Source of the DNA: a bacterium
GTDB lineage: Bacteria > Myxococcota > UBA727 > JAUIJE01
Reading direction: 5' to 3'
Assembly (NCBI GenBank): GCA_030431455.1
Contig: JAUIJE010000003.1
Location: forward strand, 576,360-640,359
DNA: 64,000 nt
The notes under the pieces were generated by a model. It had not been told where the DNA came from. It worked only from the letters and a program-made list of their open reading frames with translations, and searched no databases. A program made the position numbers and the translations under genes. Shown one piece after another: positions 33,826-43,371 of this stretch. Position 1 is the stretch's first letter; the number at the start of each line of letters is the position of its first letter.

Positions 33826-34203
33826 ATGAGCGCAGAAGCCAAGTACGAAGAGCTGTCCCCCTACCAACGGGCGGCGGTGGCCCAGATCGATGAGCTCACC
33901 CGCAAAAGCGGCAAGCCGACGTTCACCGAAGATGACGTGCCCTTCCGGTGTCAGACCTGGGGTGTGCTCCAGGCGGTGGGCCTTCTGTCCGAGGTCGGCC
34001 TGGTCCAAGGCAACCGCAAGCGGGCCCGGGTGTTCTCGGTCAACCGCAAGCCCGAGATGCGCGCGCTGATGCGCCTGTGTGCGGGGGCGGAAAGCATGAG
34101 CAAAGCCAAGGTGCGCGGCAAGACCAAGACCAAGAGCAAGGCGCGCCCCAAGGCGAAGGTGGCGGCCAAGCGCAAGACCAAGGCCAAAGCCCGCAAAAAG
34201 TAG
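33826..34203 (+). CDS. Winged-helix-like protein with lysine-rich C-terminal tail
   Basis: 125 residues, start ATG with AAGGAG upstream. Residues 10-80 are helical with a winged-helix-like profile (YQRAAVAQIDELTRK, WGVLQAVGLLSEVGLV, KRARVFSVN). Residues about 91-125 are almost only K, A, R, T and P, a tail like those of histone H1-type bacterial DNA-binding proteins (Hc1, AlgP). A small nucleoid or chromatin-type protein is my inference. It is followed by a strong terminator, so it is a single-gene unit, possibly with the leader frame at 33763. No exact family recognised. Confidence 0.72.
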   Translation: MSAEAKYEELSPYQRAAVAQIDELTRKSGKPTFTEDDVPFRCQTWGVLQAVGLLSEVGLVQGNRKRARVFSVNRKPEMRALMRLCAGAESMSKAKVRGKTKTKSKARPKAKVAAKRKTKAKARKK

Positions 34204-34228
34204 GTCTCGCCCCATTTGGACGAGGAGC

Positions 34229-34260
34229 ACGCGCGGTGGACCACACCGCGCGTTGCTTTT
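34229..34260 (+). terminator. Intrinsic terminator after the lysine-tail protein
   Basis: ACGCGCGGTG (34229-34238) and CACCGCGCGT (34244-34253) form a 10-bp stem with a 5-base loop, followed by TGCTTTTG. Confidence 0.75.
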
Positions 34261-34276
34261 GCAGTAGGTTGACCCC

Positions 34277-35920
34277 ATGCGTCGCCTGCTCTGCCTGACC
34301 GCTCTGTTTGTTGTCGTCGGTCTGCCCTTCGGTTGCGCCACCGACCAGTCGCCGCCCCCCGACGAAGACCTCAAAGACGCGCCCCCGCAAAAGCCGCCCC
34401 CGCAAAAGGTCGCGGCCCATCGGCCCACCGTGCGCACGCCGCGCCCGCTCAAGACCGGGGCGTGGGAAGAGCGCCGGTCGCGCCCCACCGTGGTGCGCCC
34501 CACCCCGTTGCGCATCGCCCCGCCCGGCCCCGATTGGCCGGTGACCCCCGCCGCGACCGCGGCCCTGCCCCGCTTCGAGGTGGGCACCAAGGTGTTCGAC
34601 CGCGCCCCCAATGTGCCTGCAAAGGTGACGATCCTGCTGCAGCGCAACAAACAGGACCGGTCCCCGCGTTATCTCATCTACGACCTCGCGGCCCAGGCGG
34701 TGCGCTTTGAGGCGGACGCGGTCTGGCCCCCGGCCGCGTCGTTCCCCCACCTATTGTACGCGGGCGCCGACGACGTGCGGCACGTCTACGACCTCTTGCA
34801 GGGCCAGGTGCTCACCCCCGATGCCTTGCTCCCCGCGCAGCGCACCCCCCGGGCGATGTCGCTGGCCATGCACGCCAAGACCGGCCGGGTGATGTACCTC
34901 GCCACCACCCACCAAGACGAAACGTTCCTGGGGTTTTTGCCCGCCGACCAGCCCGGCCCGGTGGTGTTCGACGTGGCGGTGCCGTTCTCCGCCCACCGCA
35001 GCTTTGGCAGCACCGCCACCGTGCCGTCGCCGTACGCTTGGGACGTTTTTCAGCGCCAACACCGCCTGGCGGGTTCGCCCACCGTGGTCAACGAGGGCAA
35101 GAGCTGTCCCCTGTTGTCGGTGGACCAGACCCTGGGCCCGGTGTGCCGCCCCCACCCCGACGACATGAACAGTGAAAAGCTGGTCGACGAGCGGTACCGC
35201 ATCGACGGCCCCTTCGTGTTCGACGATGTCGAGCGCGTGGCCTACAAGCTCGGGGCCGAGTGTCCCCGGGGCGCGCACATCATCGGCCACTGGGCCGACC
35301 CGGTGCGGGTGCTCGCGGCCTGCCTCATCGAGGACCGCCCGTGGTTTGAGCTCTGGTCCCCGGAAAAGAGCCTGCGCTTCTCCGCCTTCGGCGACATCAG
35401 CACCTTCCGCATCCTCAAAGACCCGGTGCGCGGCCTGCGTTTTTACCGGCCGGGCCAGCCCTCCACCCGCGGCCCCTGGGTCGAGGTGTTCATCGATTTA
35501 CCCCGCATGCGGGTGTTCACCGGGGGCCGGTTTGTGCCCTTGCCCTTCTCCGAGTCCTTCGGCCACCGCCGCGTCATGCTCGCCACCGTCGACGACCACC
35601 CCCAAGAGCTCTGGCGCATCGACCTCGAGCACGGCACCGCCGGCCGCGTCACCGCCGACCACGGCTGCGCCTACCCGCCGCACCACGTGGCCGAGACCGA
35701 CACCCGCATGCTCCTCAGCTGCATCCACCACAAGAGCATCTTCATCGACGGCCCCCGGCGCCGCCGCGCCACCCGCTTCTCCGAGGTGGTCGACCTCGAA
35801 AAAAGCAAACGCACCCGCTACGGCGACCTCACCCTCCCCGCCTTCGCCGACGCCGGCCGCATGGTGGTGGGCAACCCCCAAAAGGACGGCCGCCGCATCG
35901 TCGTCGCCCCCGTGCCCTGA
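34277..35920 (+). CDS. Hypothetical large lipoprotein
   Basis: 547 residues. The signal peptide ends in lipobox PFGC (C20). A proline/lysine-rich linker (about 25-75, PPPDEDLK, PPQKPPPQK) precedes a beta-rich region of about 450 residues with regularly spaced aromatic turns (LIYDLAAQAVRFEA, HLLYAGADDVRHVYDLL, PVRGLRFYRPGQ). This pattern suggests a beta-propeller-type fold on the cell surface or in the periplasm. I recognise no family. The NTPase gene follows after 3 bases, so they may be co-transcribed. Confidence 0.75.
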   Translation: MRRLLCLTALFVVVGLPFGCATDQSPPPDEDLKDAPPQKPPPQKVAAHRPTVRTPRPLKTGAWEERRSRPTVVRPTPLRIAPPGPDWPVTPAATAALPRFEVGTKVFDRAPNVPAKVTILLQRNKQDRSPRYLIYDLAAQAVRFEADAVWPPAASFPHLLYAGADDVRHVYDLLQGQVLTPDALLPAQRTPRAMSLAMHAKTGRVMYLATTHQDETFLGFLPADQPGPVVFDVAVPFSAHRSFGSTATVPSPYAWDVFQRQHRLAGSPTVVNEGKSCPLLSVDQTLGPVCRPHPDDMNSEKLVDERYRIDGPFVFDDVERVAYKLGAECPRGAHIIGHWADPVRVLAACLIEDRPWFELWSPEKSLRFSAFGDISTFRILKDPVRGLRFYRPGQPSTRGPWVEVFIDLPRMRVFTGGRFVPLPFSESFGHRRVMLATVDDHPQELWRIDLEHGTAGRVTADHGCAYPPHHVAETDTRMLLSCIHHKSIFIDGPRRRRATRFSEVVDLEKSKRTRYGDLTLPAFADAGRMVVGNPQKDGRRIVVAPVP

Positions 35921-35923
35921 GTC

Positions 35924-36559
35924 ATGATCGACCGATGTCACTGCAGGCCTGAGGCCCACGCCACCCATTTCGTCGCCGTCACCGGCGGCCCCTCCGCGGG
36001 CAAGACCGCCCTGCTCGAGGTCGTGCGCCGCCAGTTTTGCGAACACGTCATGGTGCTGCCCGAATCTGCGAGCATCATCTTCGGCGGCGGCTTCCCCCGC
36101 CACCCCGACCTCGCCTGTCGCGCCGCCAGCCAGCGCGCGATCTACCGCGTCCAGTGCGAACTCGAGCGCTGGGCCCACGAAGCCGGTCGTCACACTTTGG
36201 TGCTCTGCGACCGCGGCACCCTCGACGGGCTCGCCTATTGGCCCGGCCCCGCCGACGGCTTTTTTGCGGACGTGCACACCACCCGGGGGGCCGAGCTCGC
36301 CCGCTACCAGGCGGTGCTGCACCTGCGCACCCCGCCCCCCGAGGCCTACGACCGGTCCAACCCGTTGCGGGTCGAGAGCCCCGACGAAGCCCTCACCCTC
36401 GACGACAAAATCCTCAGCGTGTGGGCCGACCACCCCCGCCGCACCATCATCGACAGCGCCCCCACCTTCCTGGCCAAGCTGCACGCGTCCATGGACGCCA
36501 TCCGCGACCTGCTGCCCGACGAGTGCCAAGCCTGGGCCGGCGCCCACGCCGGCGCCTGA
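35924..36559 (+). CDS. P-loop NTPase of the AAA_28 type
   Basis: 211 residues with Walker A GGPSAGKT (about 21-28), immediately after the first strand HFVAVT. LVLCDRGTLDGLAYWP carries a kinase-type D-R-G motif. The fold is that of the ATP/GTP-binding AAA_28 group related to NadR-type nucleoside kinases, small cytoplasmic proteins that phosphorylate unknown small substrates. There is no transmembrane or extra domain. The start ATG overlaps no gene but lies only 3 bases after the lipoprotein stop. Confidence 0.82.
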   Translation: MIDRCHCRPEAHATHFVAVTGGPSAGKTALLEVVRRQFCEHVMVLPESASIIFGGGFPRHPDLACRAASQRAIYRVQCELERWAHEAGRHTLVLCDRGTLDGLAYWPGPADGFFADVHTTRGAELARYQAVLHLRTPPPEAYDRSNPLRVESPDEALTLDDKILSVWADHPRRTIIDSAPTFLAKLHASMDAIRDLLPDECQAWAGAHAGA

Positions 36560-36578
36560 TGCGCGATTTCCCGGCGCA

Positions 36579-37607
36579 TCAGTACAGGAGGTAGCCGGCG
36601 GGCTTTTCCGGGGCGGGCAGGTCGGTCTCGCCCAGCATTTGGCGCAGGTCGATCTCAATGGTCCTGCACAAGGCGTTCATGGGCACGTCGTTCATGCTGC
36701 GCTCGAAGGGGTCCTCGCTGGCGTCGCCGATGCCCTCCATGGTCGCGAACACCCAGCTCACGAGGATGCTGGCGATGATCACCGGGACCGCGGGCAGGCC
36801 CCGCTCCACCGCGGACTTGGCCGCCTCCACGTGGTCGCCGAACACGTCGAGCAGACCAAACGGCACCAAGGTGATGAACACCCGGACGAAAATGCGACTG
36901 TATTCAGCGTACTGCCGTGGGTAGGGGGTGTTCTTGATGCGCTCACACTTGCCCTGGAGGGTGTAGAGTTCGCGCAGGGTGGCCATGAGGTCGATCTGGT
37001 GGAAGAGGTCGAGGCGCGACTCCTTGAGCAACTGTGCCAAGCGGGTGCCCTGGGTGGTGACCAGGTGGGTGGCGCTGTTCTTCAGTTGGGAGACCTCGGC
37101 CAGCTCCGCGGGGTCCAAAAACGGGGCGAGCTCTTGGTCCCAATCGTTGCGCATGTGGTGGGCGTGCTCGTCGAGCCGGCGCTTGGTGGCCCGGGCGGGC
37201 TTGTCGAAAAAGCGGGAGTTCTTGCGGAGCTGAAGGCGCAGGGCGTTGATCCAGGCGAGGTGACGGTACATCAGCTCCCGGCGCAGGGCCTGGGCCTCGT
37301 CGCTGTGGTCGCCGGGCAACACGTAGCTCATCACCGCCGTGCCCCAGGTGCGGCTCGCGTTGACGATGCCGCCCCAGATCTTGCGGCCTTCCCAAAAGCG
37401 GTCGTAGGCCGCGTTGTTCTTGAATCCGACGTAAAACGCCACCGCGATGCCGATGGTGCTGATGGGCTGAAACGGAATGCGGATCCAGGTCCACCCCGCC
37501 CAGGCATAAAGCGCAAACACCGCCATCGACCACACCGCGGCCACCCCGGAGATGCGCAACCCGAACGCCAGCACCAACTTCAACGGGAATCGTCTTTGAA
37601 TGATCAT
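36579..37607 (-). CDS. Bestrophin-family anion channel (YneE-like)
   Basis: 342 residues. The N-terminal RFPLKLVLAFGLRIS block, then FQPISTIGIAVAFYVGFKNNAAYDRFWEGRKIWGGIVN, are the hallmarks of bacterial bestrophins (key residues NNAAYDRFWEGRK). These form pentameric chloride or cation channels in the inner membrane. Four membrane segments are expected, two near 20-60 and two near 215-265. The divergent DUF1571 gene starts only about 20 bases away, leaving hardly any room for separate promoters. Confidence 0.93.
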   Translation of the reverse strand: MIIQRRFPLKLVLAFGLRISGVAAVWSMAVFALYAWAGWTWIRIPFQPISTIGIAVAFYVGFKNNAAYDRFWEGRKIWGGIVNASRTWGTAVMSYVLPGDHSDEAQALRRELMYRHLAWINALRLQLRKNSRFFDKPARATKRRLDEHAHHMRNDWDQELAPFLDPAELAEVSQLKNSATHLVTTQGTRLAQLLKESRLDLFHQIDLMATLRELYTLQGKCERIKNTPYPRQYAEYSRIFVRVFITLVPFGLLDVFGDHVEAAKSAVERGLPAVPVIIASILVSWVFATMEGIGDASEDPFERSMNDVPMNALCRTIEIDLRQMLGETDLPAPEKPAGYLLY

Positions 37608-37633
37608 GCGCTATCCTCTCGCGCGTGCGTGTA

Positions 37634-38389
37634 ATGCAAAAATGCCTCCCCGTCATCGTCGTCGCTCTCGGGGCGAGCCTCGCCGCGCCGGTCCAGGGGG
37701 TGCCCAACGACCCCCAAAATCCCGTGGTCCAGAAGATCGCCGCTCTCAACCAGCGCATGCACCACGCGGTCAGCGGGCTCAAAAGCATGGAGTGCACCTT
37801 TCACCGCACCGAGTACAAGCGCAAACAGCTCGACCCCACCGAGGCTTGGCTCAAGGTGCGCACCAACGGCGATGTGTTCATGCGCATCACCAAAGGGGCC
37901 AACGAGGGGCGCGACATCCTCTACCGGCCGAACGCCAACGGCGGCAAGCTGCTGGTGAGCAACCCGGTGTTCAACGTGAGCCTGGCCCTCGACAACTTCC
38001 TCGTCACCCGGGCCAGCCGCTACACCCTCCGCGAGGCCGGCATCCACCGCGTGGCCAAGCTCATCCTCGACGCCCAGGACGCGCTGCAGAAGCTCCCCCC
38101 CGACGCCGCCACCCACGAGTGGATCGGGCCCCGCACCGTCTTCGGCCAAAAGGCCACCTGCTACCGTTCCACCCTCGACAAAAAGAAATATCCCCAGTTG
38201 TTCGCGTATAAGTCCGAGGTCTGCGTCGGCGATGAGGCCGGGCTGCCCCTCGAGACCAAGGTGTGGGACGAGGACGTGCCCGGCGACGGCACCATTCGGC
38301 TGGTGGGGCATTACAAGTACGAAAAATGCACCTTCAACCACCTCACCGACCGCGACTTTGACGAGGAGAACCCCGCCTACCGGTTCTGA
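37634..38389 (+). CDS. DUF1571-family periplasmic protein
   Basis: 251 residues from ATG 37634 (GTG 37625 adds three). An N-terminal signal peptide (MQKCLPVIVVALGASLAAPVQG) leads to a DUF1571 domain. Its pattern resembles LolA/LolB-like outer-membrane carriers: MECTFHRTEYKRKQL, AWLKVRTNGDVFMRITKGANEGRDILYRPN, TCYRSTLDKKKYP and YKYEKCTFNHLTDRDFDEENPAYRF at the C-terminus (recognition core DRDFDEENPAYRF). The function is unknown; a lipid-binding periplasmic role is often assumed. The next gene, a lipoprotein, follows after 18 bases on the same strand. Confidence 0.87.
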   Translation: MQKCLPVIVVALGASLAAPVQGVPNDPQNPVVQKIAALNQRMHHAVSGLKSMECTFHRTEYKRKQLDPTEAWLKVRTNGDVFMRITKGANEGRDILYRPNANGGKLLVSNPVFNVSLALDNFLVTRASRYTLREAGIHRVAKLILDAQDALQKLPPDAATHEWIGPRTVFGQKATCYRSTLDKKKYPQLFAYKSEVCVGDEAGLPLETKVWDEDVPGDGTIRLVGHYKYEKCTFNHLTDRDFDEENPAYRF

Positions 38390-38407
38390 CCTCGACCCCA
38401 GGAGTTC

Positions 38408-38812
38408 ATGATGCGTGCGTTGGCATTGTGTGGATTGTTGTGCGGCGTCTTTCTCATCGGCTGCGAAAAAAAGCCCCCCTGCACCCCGGTGCCGAGCGTG
38501 GCCGAGGCCTGGCCGCTGAAGGACCTCGTGCCCCGGGGCGAACACACCGCGATCTGCCCCGCGGCGGAAGACGCCGCCACCCACGCCAGCTTCTGGCGGC
38601 CGGTGCGCGTGCACCGGGCCAACGTCGACATCGTCGGCCAGGTCCAGGACGCGGGTTGGACCCGCAACCGCGACAACTGGTACGACACCAAGGGCAACTA
38701 CGACACGCCCAAGTGGAGCGAATTCTCGTCGGACCAAGGCAAACTGCGCGTCGACGTGCGCGAGGACGGCGACGGCTCGAGCATCAAGATGGTGCTCACC
38801 CCCGCGGGCTGA
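38408..38812 (+). CDS. Small hypothetical lipoprotein
   Basis: 134 residues. AGGAG precedes two consecutive ATG codons. The lipobox FLIGC places the modified cysteine at 19. The mature domain (about 115 residues) has two more cysteines (PPCTPVPS, TAICPAAED) and a C-terminal beta-rich half (DGSSIKMVLTPAG). No family recognised. It probably shares an operon with the DUF1571 gene. Confidence 0.72.
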   Translation: MMRALALCGLLCGVFLIGCEKKPPCTPVPSVAEAWPLKDLVPRGEHTAICPAAEDAATHASFWRPVRVHRANVDIVGQVQDAGWTRNRDNWYDTKGNYDTPKWSEFSSDQGKLRVDVREDGDGSSIKMVLTPAG

Positions 38813-38847
38813 GTCCCCCAAACAAGCGCCGGCATCGGCGACGGCAC

Positions 38848-38880
38848 AAAAAGGCGACGCCACCCAGGCGGGGTGGCGTC
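38848..38880 (-). terminator. Intrinsic terminator of the gene at 38935
   Basis: GACGCCACCC (38856-38865) and GGGTGGCGTC (38871-38880) make a perfect 10-bp stem. On the minus strand it is followed by GCCTTTTTGTG. Confidence 0.75.
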
Positions 38881-38934
38881 GTGCACACGTTCACACAGGA
38901 GTTGGTTGTTGTCGGTCTCAGACCGACGCCGCCG

Positions 38935-39465
38935 TCACCGGCGGGTGAAGTTGATGGTCGCGGAGCCGTCGTTGTTGACCGTGACCTTGGCGCGGAAGTC
39001 GTCCCGGCCGTTCACTTCGCGGGCCATGCGCTCGGCGATCTTTTGGGCCGAGCTGCCCTTGGCCGCGCCGACGTAGAAGAGCCGCTCGTTCTTTTCGCGG
39101 TAGGTGGTCTCGCCCCACACGTTCTCGGTGGGGGCCTTGTCCGCGTCGAGGGAGAAGCTCACCCCGCGGGACTTGTGGTAGGTGCCGAAGAGCGTGCCGG
39201 TGAGGCTGTCGGCGCCGACCTCCACCCCGCCTTGGGCGGTGCCGCTGATGGTCATGGACATCGGGCCGGTGGTGACGTTCAGGCCGGGGTCGGTGACGTC
39301 GACCTTGAAGGAGATGGGGGCGCCTTGGGGGGTGTTGTCCGCGGGGAACTCCACCGCGCGCTCCATCGCGTTCATCATCGGCCGCGCAAAGTAGAACGGG
39401 TCGGTGAAGGGGGTGGAGGGCATGAAGACGTTGGGGCGGAAGAAGTTGAACGGGTTGGCAGGCAT
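38935..39465 (-). CDS. Hypothetical protein with beta-rich domain
   Basis: 176 residues from ATG 39465. There is no signal peptide. The N-terminus is rich in Phe and Pro (NPFNFFRPNVFMPSTPFTDPF) and the rest alternates short strands (ISFKVDVTD, VTTGPMSMTISG, VSFSLDAD, FRAKVTVNNDGSATINF). I see no known domain. It is a single gene ending in a strong terminator, opposite a frameshifted regulator across a low-GC spacer (39466-39588). Confidence 0.65.
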   Translation of the reverse strand: MPANPFNFFRPNVFMPSTPFTDPFYFARPMMNAMERAVEFPADNTPQGAPISFKVDVTDPGLNVTTGPMSMTISGTAQGGVEVGADSLTGTLFGTYHKSRGVSFSLDADKAPTENVWGETTYREKNERLFYVGAAKGSSAQKIAERMAREVNGRDDFRAKVTVNNDGSATINFTRR

Positions 39466-39588
39466 GGTGGTTCTCTCGGGGTGGTGTGTTGTGTTCTGCA
39501 ATGTGTGTTGCACCTACAGTGTCGGATACTGTGGGCAAGCGTTGCGTGCGCGCCCGGGTCGAGAGATTTCCCTTTGTTTTATGGATGG

Positions 39589-40167
39589 TTACGAAGCTAA
39601 TGAACCGGATCTGGCCGCCAGCGGCGCGCCGTAGGTCCGGATGAACGCGCCCCGGCTGTGCACGCCGGTGCGCTTGAAGATGCGCGTCACGTAGGTGCGC
39701 ACGGTGCGCAGCGACAGGTCGGTGTGGGCGGCGATTTCTTTGTCGCTCAGGCCCTGCGCCAGCAGGGCGGCCACCGGCTGCAGGCCCGCGGGCAGATCGA
39801 GGGGGGCGGCCCGGGTGTCGTCCTGGGGCACCAGGTCGGCCGAGGGCACGACCAAAAACGCGTCCGCCCCGAGCTCCAGCGGCACCACCTGGCACAAGGC
39901 CTTGATCCCGTCGTGCCCGGTGGACACCGCCGCGCGCAGCCACGCGGGGGGCGCGGCAAACGCCGCCGCCGCGGCCGCGTTTTGGAACACCAAGTCCCCG
40001 TCGGGGTCCACGAGAAACGCGGCCTCGGAGAACGCGCCCAACACCATCTCCACCGTGGCCTGCTGGGCGGGGTCGAGGGCCCCGCGCCGCGGCGCAATGG
40101 GACTGGACACGGGCTCGTCCCCCAGCGACACGTGCAGCCGCGCGGGGTTGTAGGCCACCCCCGTTGG
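39589..40167 (-). CDS. LuxR-type regulator, PAS and HTH part (downstream of frameshift)
   Basis: The C-terminal part of a regulator whose N-terminal part lies at 40158-40556 in another frame. It contains a PAS-like segment (AFSEAAFLVDPDGDLVFQN) and a canonical LuxR helix-turn-helix at the end (VAALLAQGLSDKEIAAHTDLSLRTVRTYVTRIFKRTGVHSR; recognition core SDKEIAAHTDLSLRTVRTYV). There is no receiver domain. No start codon with a ribosome-binding site is visible at its upstream end. Adding one C to the run of five at 40158-40162 would fuse it with the upstream part into one protein of about 320 residues. Confidence 0.8.
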   Translation of the reverse strand, partial: PTGVAYNPARLHVSLGDEPVSSPIAPRRGALDPAQQATVEMVLGAFSEAAFLVDPDGDLVFQNAAAAAAFAAPPAWLRAAVSTGHDGIKALCQVVPLELGADAFLVVPSADLVPQDDTRAAPLDLPAGLQPVAALLAQGLSDKEIAAHTDLSLRTVRTYVTRIFKRTGVHSRGAFIRTYGAPLAARSGSLAS

Positions 40168-40556
40168 GCGAGCCGGTCGACCGCCCAGGCCACGGCCTCG
40201 TCGAAGTTCGCCACCACGTGGCCGTCGGTGCGCGATTTGCGCTGCTGCAGCACCCACCGCGCGACCCCGCGGGCCAAGCGGTTGTGGGCCACAATGACAT
40301 TGCCGCACGAGTATCGCTGCACCGCGGCCAGGTTGCGGTCCACCCAGGTCTCGAGGGCCCGGCCGATGCGCGGGGGCGGCAGCCGCCGGAGCCGGCCCCC
40401 CTCCGAGATGGACACGAACGGCTCCTGCCGGGCGAGCACCTCGTCGAGGCGGGCGTGGGCGTAGGCGACGTCTTGTTCGGTCATGGACGCGTGCACAAAC
40501 CGGATGATCACCACCGGGTGGTGTTGGATGTCGATCTCGATGCCGCGGTCCCCCAT
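40158..40556 (-). CDS. STAS/SpoIIAA-like N-terminal part of the frameshifted LuxR regulator
   Basis: Begins with ATG 40556 and encodes about 130 residues of an alpha/beta domain resembling the SpoIIAA/STAS-like modules common in myxobacteria: [13 protein letters not shown], then [33 protein letters not shown] and [21 protein letters not shown]. After the C5 run at 40158-40162 this frame turns into composition-biased nonsense. The neighbouring frame continues with [16 protein letters not shown] and then the PAS and HTH domains. The most economical reading is one gene with a one-base deletion. Confidence 0.75.
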
Positions 40557-40664
40557 GGCCCCAATCTACCCCGGCCGAGGCGGCCTGCGCCCGCGGGCAC
40601 GACCGGGGATGCGCCGGCCCCCCCAGGGGTTATGCTTCGCCAAACCCTCATGGAGTTGTGAGAC

Positions 40665-41450
<786 letters not shown>

Positions 41451-41469
41451 TCGCCCGGCTGGACGCCCT

Positions 41470-41497
41470 AAAACCCCCGCCTCGGCGGGGGTTTTTT
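41470..41497 (+). terminator. Intrinsic terminator
   Basis: AAAACCCCCGC (41470-41480), CTCG loop, GCGGGGG followed by six T. Same CTCG-capped core as the terminator at 1915. The A-run also makes it usable in both directions. Confidence 0.93.
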
Positions 41498-41596
41498 CAG
41501 TTTGGAATCAGGAACTTATAGGAATTGTCAGCGTTTGCTGACTTCGCCCCCGCCCGCCGGCCGGCTACACCCCGACCTTCCGCCCCGGAGGTCAGG

Positions 41597-43297
41597 ATGA
41601 AAAACGCCCCCCTGCTCTTGCTCGCCCCGCTCTGTCTGCTCGCCGCCTGCGGCACCAACACCCCCGCCGGCCCCGACCCGGTGGACGGGACCGAACCCGA
41701 GCCGTCCGGCGTCGTCGCGCCCGAGCCCGACGCCTTGCCCGAGCCCGACGTCACCGCCGAGCCCGAGCCCACCCCCTTCGTGGCCGAGCCCCAAGCCGGC
41801 CTGACCATCGACATCGAAGCCGGCGCGGTGGAAGGCCTGGCCGACGGCAACCTGCGGGTGTTCAAGGGCATCCCCTTCGCCGAGGCCCCCATCGGCGACA
41901 AGCGGTTTATGCCCCCGGTCAAGGTCGAGCCCTGGGACGGGACCCGGCCCGCCCACGCCTTCGGCCCCTCGTGCCCCCAGGCCGAGCTCGGCGGCGAGAT
42001 CTTGGTCGGCCCGGCCGGCATCAGCGAAGACTGCCTGTCCCTCAACGTCTGGGCCCACGACGACGACGTGGCCCGGCCGGTGATGGTGTGGATCTACGGC
42101 GGCGGCTTTGTGCTCGGGTCCTCGGCCCAGCCGCTGTACGACGCGGCCGAGCTCGCCCGGCGGGGCGACGTCGTGGTGGTCACGATCAACTACCGCCTCG
42201 GGGTGCTCGGCTGGCTGGCCAGCCAAGCGCTGGCCGACGACCTCGGCGCCCCCGCCGCGGGCAACTACGGGCTCTACGACCAGCTCGAGGCCCTCCGCTG
42301 GGTCAAGACCAACATCCGCGCGTTCGGCGGCGACCCCGAGAACGTGACCCTGTTCGGCGAGAGCGCGGGGGCGATCAGCACCTGCGCCCTGCTCGGCGCG
42401 CCCGATGCAGACCCATTGTTCGACAAAGCGATCATCCAGTCCGGCATGTGCGCGCTCAGCACCTTTGACCAAGGGGGGCTCATCGGGATGCCGTCCGCGG
42501 CCGAGCTCGCCGAGGGGGTGGTGGCCGAACTCGGTTGTGCCGACGCGTTCAACCCCGCGGACTGTTTGCGCGCCCTGCCCGTCGAGGACCTGCTCGCGGT
42601 GGGCAGCCTGACCAGCATCGTGACCGGCGATCTGCAGACCGTGTCCGCGCTCAGCCCGGTGGTCGACGGGGTGCTCGTGCCCGCCCAGCCCATCGACCGC
42701 ATGCGCCAAGGCGACGTGCACAAGCCGATCATCGTCGGGTCCACCGAGGACGAAGGTTTGCTGTTCACCTCCACCGACGTCGTGCTCACCCACATCGGCT
42801 TGCGCAACAAGATCGAGGACCTGTTGGGCGAAGGCCCCCACGTCGACGCGTTGATGGACCTGTACAGCTTCAGCGACTTCCCCATCGCCAAGGACGCCTG
42901 GGTCGCGCTGCTGGGCGAAGCCACGTTCATTTGTCCCGGGCTCGAGGTGGCCGAAGCCGCCGGCCCCGAGATGCCGGTCTACACCTACCACTTCACCCGC
43001 ACCCCCCTGAGCATGGCCGCGGTGGGGGTGATGCACGGGCTCGACCTGCCGTACACCTTCGGCACGTTCTCCTCGATGGCCATGGTCCCGTCGAGCCGCG
43101 ACCTCGACGTGAGCGACGCGATCATGGGCGCGTGGTCGAGCTTCGCCCGCCACGGGGCCCCGAGCCTCGACAGCGGCTGGACGGTGTACGACGCGGCCGC
43201 GCCCCACATCGCCATCCTCGATCACGAACGCACCCAGGTCGACGGCATCCGCGACGGCCGGTGCGCCGCCTTGCGCGACCTCGGCATCGTGTACTGA
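41597..43297 (+). CDS. Type-B carboxylesterase lipoprotein
   Basis: 566 residues. The start ATG follows GGAGG. The lipobox LLAAC (C18) predicts a membrane-anchored enzyme. A Pro/Glu/Asp-rich spacer (about 25-65) leads to an alpha/beta-hydrolase of the carboxylesterase/cholinesterase family. The oxyanion hole is in YGGGFVLG, the nucleophile is S256 in GESAGA, the acid E386 in EDEG and the histidine H480 in MHGLDLPY. It should hydrolyse carboxylic esters at the cell surface. Length and motifs are complete. It is preceded by a terminator and followed by a kinase gene with its own promoter, so it is probably monocistronic. Confidence 0.94.
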   Translation: MKNAPLLLLAPLCLLAACGTNTPAGPDPVDGTEPEPSGVVAPEPDALPEPDVTAEPEPTPFVAEPQAGLTIDIEAGAVEGLADGNLRVFKGIPFAEAPIGDKRFMPPVKVEPWDGTRPAHAFGPSCPQAELGGEILVGPAGISEDCLSLNVWAHDDDVARPVMVWIYGGGFVLGSSAQPLYDAAELARRGDVVVVTINYRLGVLGWLASQALADDLGAPAAGNYGLYDQLEALRWVKTNIRAFGGDPENVTLFGESAGAISTCALLGAPDADPLFDKAIIQSGMCALSTFDQGGLIGMPSAAELAEGVVAELGCADAFNPADCLRALPVEDLLAVGSLTSIVTGDLQTVSALSPVVDGVLVPAQPIDRMRQGDVHKPIIVGSTEDEGLLFTSTDVVLTHIGLRNKIEDLLGEGPHVDALMDLYSFSDFPIAKDAWVALLGEATFICPGLEVAEAAGPEMPVYTYHFTRTPLSMAAVGVMHGLDLPYTFGTFSSMAMVPSSRDLDVSDAIMGAWSSFARHGAPSLDSGWTVYDAAAPHIAILDHERTQVDGIRDGRCAALRDLGIVY

Positions 43298-43337
43298 CGT
43301 CCGTCTCGACGTGGGGCAGGGGTGACGGGGGGTACTC

Positions 43338-43365
43338 TTGGTGACGCACCGCGGTGCGATACAAT
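43338..43365 (+). promoter_or_regulatory. Candidate promoter giving a leaderless mRNA
   Basis: TTGGTG (43338-43343) and TACAAT (43360-43365) are separated by 16 bases. The -10 matches five of six consensus bases. The predicted start point, 7 bases downstream, is the G of the GTG at 43372. Confidence 0.5.
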
Positions 43366-43371
43366 CGCGGG

